From Epiperipatus broadwayi (taxonomy: Eukaryota; Onychophora; Udeonychophora; Euonychophora; Peripatidae): a stretch of DNA of 64,000 nucleotides. The stretch's first letter is position 1; each line of letters starts with the position of its first letter. Shown one piece after another: positions 58,746 to 64,000 of the stretch. Under the pieces are notes generated by a model. That model ran no database searches. It was not told the DNA's origin and saw nothing but the letters and a program-made list of their open reading frames with translations. The stretch covers positions 5,136,751-5,200,750 of the forward strand of contig JAQFVV010012477.1 in assembly GCA_028023455.1 (NCBI GenBank), in the 5' to 3' direction. The position numbers and the translations under genes were made by a program.

Positions 58746-59454
58746 TATAATCAATCACATCTTGCATTTTCATAAGTGCATTTTTCAAATTAAAATTTGT
58801 CATATTATAACATCAATTAGTGTAAAAAATGTTAGAATGCCTTCTCTCATTATACTTATATTTTAAGCATTACTATAAGGCAAACTAAAGCTTGGAACAC
58901 CCGAATCTCCACATCATAATGATAATCTGATTTTAACTTTTTTAATTTTAAAACTCAAATATATTCTGAACTAGTTGTACGCATGCATTGTTCATTCATG
59001 GTAGCTAATTCACTTCACATTACAGTAGAATAATAAATAGATTACATTAAAGAAGTAAGTAATTCTTAGCTAATAGGCTAATATATATATATATATATGT
59101 CTGTGTTACCATTATTGTAATTAATCCAGTAAGTATTAATAATTGTCAGTTTTTATTAATAATTACCATGTCTTTTCATCAATGTGATAAATCATACATA
59201 TAAATCACATTGACCACATAATTATTAATAATTACCAGTGAAATCTGCTAAAAATAACAAAAATATATTGTAAAATATTATTATTTTAATATTTAGTGAT
59301 TTTTTTATTTATTGTCATATCATTCATCAAATTATGATAAAATTATTCATTTTCATTTTTAATGGAACGATGTGTTTTTCAACATTTCCAATTTTTATAA
59401 TATCGCCTCTTGATAACCGTTGTTAATTCTGCAGGTGATTTGCTGGAAATCTCT
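58746..59454. other. Mostly nothing; small inverted repeat at 59150-59240
   Basis: TTAATAATTACCATG, TCAATGTGATAA and AATCACATTGA with TTATTAATAATTACC form an imperfect hairpin. A similar TAACCGGTAATTATTAATA lies at the right edge of the window (63975-63991), so this may be a small element present twice. Confidence 0.4.
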
Positions 59455-61020
59455 CTTTTTTTTGGTATTGGTTAATTAGCCACTGTACATCAATTGGTGG
59501 TGCTTCTTGTCTGCAAAAACAGATTGCTATAATATTACCTGGCCTGTGACTCTTAAAAATTTACGTTATTATTGTAGTAGTAACTTATCTTACAATTTAC
59601 ACAAAATGTCCAAAAAAAAAAGCCAACATTTTTTTTACAATAATTAATTAGAGACTGTTTTTTTTTTTTCTTTCACCCCTTTTTTTGTTATCTTCTTATT
59701 ACAGTAGTTACACACACAAAAAGTGATTTTTTATGGTGCTGTTTTTGTCCAAAATATATCAATATAATATTTCATAGTCGGCCCTTTTTTTTTCTTCTAA
59801 TCAGAAATGCTGGGAGATTTTGTTTTTGTCAAATTTATGCTATTTAAAAACTATCTTTTTTAGAAATTCATTTAAAAACTACTTTTTTGGAAATTATGTA
59901 GGGTTTTTTTTTCTTCTAAATTTAGCTTTCAAATTTATGTTATTCTACATTAAACCAACAAAAAATAAGTCATTAAAAATATCTTGTTTTTGTTTCTTCC
60001 TTCAAATTTACATAATTGAACTTCAAATTCATGCTTTCAAATTGACACCATTCTTTCTAATAGTACATTAAACATTTCTATGACTCCCAAAAAACAATTC
60101 ATTTCAAAACTAACTTGACCTGATTCTTGTAACATTTTTCAACAAAAGTGGAAAAACTTCAATCCCCAAAAATATTTCAATTGATTGCGTTACAAATCAA
60201 TCACAACACACACACACACACATACACATTGATTTCAAAAATAACTTTATTGAAAACTATGAAATTAGTCCAGTTCATTTGCAACAAAGATATACAAATG
60301 CTGGAAACATTCATTTCAAGAAACAATTTTACAGAGAATGGGCCAAACAACACAAACAGAAAAAATAAAATAATGTCCTTGCTTTAAAGTAGTTACTGTT
60401 ATGGCTGTCCATCATCTCAACTAGTATGGCTCTGAAATCATATGTGGCAAGATGTTTTGGGCCTTTATAGAAAGGTAACAGAGTCAGATTCTGCATTGGG
60501 AAAGACTCACAATTTGAAATGTTCACTGTTGCCTTCAGTCATTTTATTCATCTCATATGTATTACCATGAAAATGTCACATTTTCATGAACACCTCAAAT
60601 TATGCTCTGCCTAACCCCTCCCCAATTTCTTGCAGCTTGCAAACTACCTAGGGATATGTGTTGACAGGCTGAAAATTATCACTATATAACACTATGTCAG
60701 TTTGAGTGTAAGACAATGGGTTTGGAAGCAGATTTGAAGAGTTGTGGGAAATTAAAGTCTAGCCACCCCTATATGAAATGGTAGCAAACTGTCCTTACTG
60801 ATAATATGCATAAAGTGTCACCACACAAACCTGGACATACTATTTCTGTGCATATGCATAGAGAACAACATCATCATGTGGACCATAAGTGGCTATTATG
60901 ATCATAGTGTTGTATTAGCCATAGGTTCAGCCACATAAACTGCATAATTCTCTGTTTTTGCAGAGAAACCACACCAGCAAGTGATGTACAGTGGATAATT
61001 AACGAGTACCATTTTGTTTA
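59455..61020. mobile_element. Element with about 70-bp imperfect inverted termini, no transposase seen
   Basis: GGTATTGGTTAATTAGCCAC, TGTACATCA and CTGCAAAAACAGA at 59462-59525 mirror TCTGTTTTTGCAGA, TGATGTACA and GTGGATAATTAACGAGTACC at 60951-61011. The interior is about 1.4 kb, with a G+C-richer part at 60400-61000 and no convincing long frame. The superfamily is not identified and no clear target duplication was found. Confidence 0.55.
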
Positions 61021-61309
61021 ACTTTTAGAAAAAATGAATAATACTCTTCTATTGTAAATAACTGATGATTTTTTCTTTTTCAATTCTAAACTATTATTTG
61101 ATCACTAAATCATTTTTTTATTATGTCTAAACCCTCCATTATGCTTATGGATAACATAAATTAATGAAAATGTTAAAACAATGCACCAGTCCTACTAGTG
61201 ATAGACTTAAAATAAAAGCATTCTTTTCCAATAATGTAGTAATCAGAATTAAGTGAATGGTTAGCAAGAATACAACAATGATATGACTTATTCCCTCCAA
61301 AATACGGAG

Positions 61310-61975
61310 AAGTTTCGAACCTAAAATATTGAAATTTAATGTTCTTTTCACATTAAAACCAATCAAAACACTCTCCAAAATATTATTTTTTCACCACCAT
61401 ATATATACATTTATTTGTTTACCACATCCAATGTTTTGACCACCTTCTTTGTAGACATTTTTAAGGATCTACAAAATGCATATTATATTTTTATAACAAT
61501 CCATACAATTAAAAATGAAATAAAATAAAAACACAAGAAATGCAACTACCCCTGTCATAAAAAACAATAACATTTTCCTTTCATTTATACATACTTTATA
61601 TATATATATATACTACACTTATTTGCTTCTTTTCTCTTCAAACTTTTTCCTTTTTACTTATACATTTTTTTTTTTTTTATAAAACCAAAGCACAAATATT
61701 TTTTCCTTTCCTTTTTATACCTCTTAAGTACTTACTTAAAAACAATACCTTTACATACAAATTTCTTCTTTACTTAAAACATATCATTTATATAATTTAT
61801 TTTATTCAGAACAGGTTTATTTCTTTTTATATATAAACTCTCCTTTACTATTGTCTCTATATATAATCTCAATTTCTCCAACATTCTTATCTTAAAATCT
61901 ATATGCCCAAATTCCTTACTGTGTATGTTAGCATTTGAATTTTTATCACTCAAATCCAAGTAAAGCATTTGAAAT
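61310..61975 (-). mobile_element. Penelope-like element, truncated 3' part, minus strand
   Basis: On the minus strand the frame at 61774-61968 reads SKEFGHIDFKIRMLEK, LRLYIETIVKESLYIKRNKP and VLNKINYIN. This is the C-terminal half of a GIY-YIG endonuclease as found in PLEs and related RTs (an E..YIK...P.LN ending). Downstream sequence, including GGATGTGGTAAACAAA and GAGAGTGTTTTGATTGG, matches the 3' end of the plus-strand copy at 63055-63770. The two copies diverge from a point near 61975. Confidence 0.7.
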
Positions 61976-62829
61976 AATTATGAAAATGTATAAAAAAATG
62001 ATAATAAAAGTATTAAAATAGAATGTAATCTATTACAGAAATTTTGAATATATGTTGTAAGAATGTTATATTTATATACAATGAAAGATATTATAAGCAA
62101 TGTAAATGTTTGAGTATGTGTAAGTGGATTACTGGCATCATTATATATATGAATTATTTTGAAGAAAGATTTTTTAGTGGAATGAAATACAAACCTATAT
62201 TTTTTTGTGAGATATGTTGATGATTATTTTTTAATGCTTAATGATAATGATAGGAAATGAGAATATTTTTTAAAGTATATTAATTTAATTGATAAAAACA
62301 TTAAATTTACAATGGAAAAATAAATAAATAATTCAATTAATTATAGAGTTGTTAAAATTTAAAAAAATCATAGAGAATTATAGGATAATATTTAGGAAGG
62401 ATACTTTTTATGGATTATTAAGTAATTGGAAATCAGTTATTGAATATATACATAAGATAAATCTTATTAATAATAGAATAATAGAAATCTTATTAATAAT
62501 AGAATAATAGAGAAATTAATTTATGTTCAGAGGAAAGGTTATTTAGGGGAGAAATTGGTAAGATAAGAGTAGAAGAAATAAAAGTGATTATCCAATTAAA
62601 ATTATTAATAAATTATGTGAAAAGAAAAATATTGAAAAAATAAAAATACAATTGGATAAAAATAAAGAAAAAAAAAGGAATTTATATATAGTAGTTATAA
62701 GGTATCAAAAATACTTTTTTTTAAGATTAAAAAGATAATGAAGGATATAAATAGAAAACATGGGAAGAAATGCAATTTATTGTTGAAATCAGTATATAAA
62801 AGGAAGTGCAATTTAGATAATGTGATAAA

Positions 62830-62979
62830 TAATATTTTATTTTCTACAAACGCAGACGGTATTGAAATAAACTGAGAGAGTGCAAACCTCTCAAGCGTCT
62901 CTGTCCCAGTATTGCGATCTGATTAGCCAAATGCTTGAAAGGTTTGCACTCTCTCAGTTTATTTCAATAATGTGATAAA
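62830..62979. mobile_element. Small inverted-repeat insertion in the PLE, with 13-bp direct repeats
   Basis: A perfect 29-bp inverted repeat, starting ATTGAAATAAACTGAGAGAG at 62861 and ending at 62968, encloses a 50-bp loop. The 13-mer ataatgtgataaa occurs at 62817-62829 and 62967-62979, and the PLE frame rejoins after removal of one copy plus the insert. As in the 9.9-kb HR-B insertion, about 31 extra bp lie between the left direct repeat and the left arm, while the right arm touches the right direct repeat. The family is unknown. Confidence 0.75.
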
Positions 62980-63603
62980 GGAAACAAGAAATAGGAATTT
63001 GTCATATATTTGTACAACAAAGAATAAATTAGGGATAAACTTGAAACAACATTTGAGTAAGGAATTTGGACATATAGATTTAGGATAAAAATGTTGGAGA
63101 AAGTAAGCTTATAGAGAGAGAGAGAATGGTAAAGAAGAATTTATATATAAAAATAAATAAACCTGTTCTGAATAGAATAAATTATATAAATGATATATTT
63201 TAAGTAAAGAAGAAATTTGTATGTAAAGGTAATGTTTTTAAGTAAGTACTTAAGAGGTATAAAACGGAAAGGAAAAAGATAGTTGTGGTTTGTTTTTATA
63301 AAAAAATAAATGTATAAGCAAAAAGGAAAAAGTTTGAAGAGAAAAGAAACAAATAAGTGTAGTATATATATAAGAGGTATGGGTAAATGAAAGAAAAATG
63401 TTATTGTTTTTTATAATAGAGATAAATGCATTTTTTGTGTTTTTATTTTATTTTATTTTAATTGCAAGGATTATTATAAAAATATAATATGTATTTTGTA
63501 GATCCCTGAAAATGATTACAAATAAGGTGATCAGAAACGTTGGATGTGGTAAACAAATAATTGTATATTTATGGTAATGAAAAAATAAACTTTTTAGAAA
63601 GAA

Positions 63604-63738
63604 ACAAGGAGAGTGTTTTTTTTTGTTTTGTTCCAGTGTCATAGCATTGGACGGGTCGCGAACCCGCAACCCGGGCAACTGCTCGTAAGGCAGTCGCGCT
63701 GACCTCAAGACCACCAATGCAAGACAAGAGAGTGTTTT
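63604..63738 (-). repeat. SINE-D copy, best tRNA-like fold, in the PLE 3' end
   Basis: The tRNA-like part is 63644-63720 on the minus strand (77 nt): acceptor GCATTGG/CCAATGC (7 perfect pairs), anticodon arm ACTGC-CTTACGA-GCAGT (anticodon TAC), a variable segment of about 10 nt, and T arm GCGGG-TTCGCGA-CCCGT. An A-rich tail follows. Flanks acaaggagagtgtttt (63604-63619) and acaagagagtgtttt (63724-63738) are the target duplication, confirmed by the uninterrupted sequence in the inverted PLE copy near 61370. Confidence 0.8.
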
Positions 63739-64000
63739 GATTGGTTTTAAAGTGAAAAGAACATTATATTTTATAAGTCATATATATTTTGAAAAAAAAA
63801 AAGGTGTGTGCTGTTATTAAAAAGTTTTTTATGTCGGTGATAATAAATAGGATATATTATTGAAATTTATTAAATTTACCATTGATAGATGACAATTAAT
63901 AATAACTACTGGTCATGTGATATATATTTTAAAATTAAATTACTTTGATTGACTTATTTGGTTCTTATTTTAATAACCGGTAATTATTAATACAAACCAT

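Larger units (their letters stand above)
61976..63770 (+). mobile_element. Penelope-like element, RT and GIY-YIG remnant, plus strand
   Basis: RT remnant: YNERYYKQCKCLSM near 62085, then NYFEERFFSGMKYKP and, after a frame slip, FFVRYVDDYFLML (YVDD at 62213-62224). NIKFTMEK follows near 62300, FRKDTFYGLLSNWKSVIEYI near 62390 and KINLIN near 62458. Endonuclease remnant: LSYICTTKNKLG, LKQHLSKEFGHIDL and KMLEK near 63000-63100, then YKNKKPVLN near 63150. The order RT then GIY-YIG is that of PLEs. Stops and frameshifts are frequent. It is interrupted by the insertion at 62830-62968 and carries a SINE-D at 63620. A GAAACGTTGG motif at 63534-63543, reminiscent of PLE 3' ends, is present. Confidence 0.75.

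Noticed and set aside
63448-63717. Minus-strand frame of 89 codons
   Set aside because: It combines SINE-D with PLE 3' sequence in antisense; not a gene.
63644-63720. Genuine tRNA-Val(UAC) gene
   Set aside because: The A-rich tail, target duplications and position inside a PLE show a retroposed SINE. The variable segment is too long for tRNA-Val.
1-64000. CRISPR arrays, operons, bacterial promoters or rRNA genes
   Set aside because: Nothing of the kind is visible; the repeats are eukaryotic mobile elements and microsatellites.

Overview
This window looks like nuclear DNA from an invertebrate animal. It is very A+T-rich (roughly three quarters by eye, not counted). It has no prokaryotic-style genes. 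Nearly everything recognisable is a retroelement, a tRNA-derived SINE, an inverted-repeat element or a pseudogene. The species cannot be fixed from the sequence. The mixture of RTE-type LINEs, Penelope-like elements (PLEs), tRNA-derived SINEs and hammerhead-bearing repeats is known from molluscs, flatworms and other invertebrates. Most listed open frames are chance frames in A+T-rich DNA or pieces of dead transposons.

Layout: 0-6 kb holds a large foldback (572-1450), tRNA-derived SINE copies, an inverted pair with hammerhead-like cores (3480-3925) and one HR-A repeat. 7.9-8.75 kb holds two decayed cellular genes: a DNAJB11/ERdj3 processed pseudogene (minus) and a histone H4 pseudogene (plus). 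9.65-13.3 kb is a decayed RTE LINE split by a 650-bp inverted-repeat element flanked by 15-bp target duplications. 13.3-25 kb is gene-poor with scattered SINEs and a possible piggyBac-like element. 25.46-26.22 kb is a hAT remnant with 8-bp target duplications. 29.4-31.2 kb is a dead LINE on the minus strand. 37.68-37.89 kb is the best candidate for a living cellular exon. 38.66-38.84 kb is an unidentified coding-like island. 39.29-40.19 kb is the end of a PLE (GIY-YIG endonuclease) followed by an inverted pair with hammerhead-like cores. 43.1-45.2 kb is another dead LINE. 45.9-46.65 kb is a tandem HR-A array. 47.8-50.8 kb is the best-preserved RTE LINE (endonuclease plus reverse transcriptase, three visible lesions). 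52.5-53.3 kb is a three-unit direct/inverted repeat family. 56.8-58.75 kb is a head-to-head HR-A array. 59.45-61.0 kb is an element with inverted termini. 61.3-63.8 kb is a PLE with a reverse-transcriptase remnant and a divergent truncated partner.

The most interesting signal is a set of self-cleaving-ribozyme-like cores. At least three unrelated repeat families carry a CTGATGA...GAAA hammerhead core with the same layout: a short stem III, a short inner stem I, a 5'-side bulge and an outer stem I. HR-A (eight degenerate copies in tandem or head-to-head units of about 450-550 bp, with a B-box-like motif) resembles retrozymes or hammerhead SINEs. HR-B and HR-C are inverted pairs, and HR-C follows a PLE endonuclease gene. 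Hammerheads in PLE terminal repeats are known. The diversity here, the self-complementary stem III sequences of HR-B and HR-C, and the asymmetric tail plus long target duplication of two insertions deserve a second look. No intact protein-coding gene was established.
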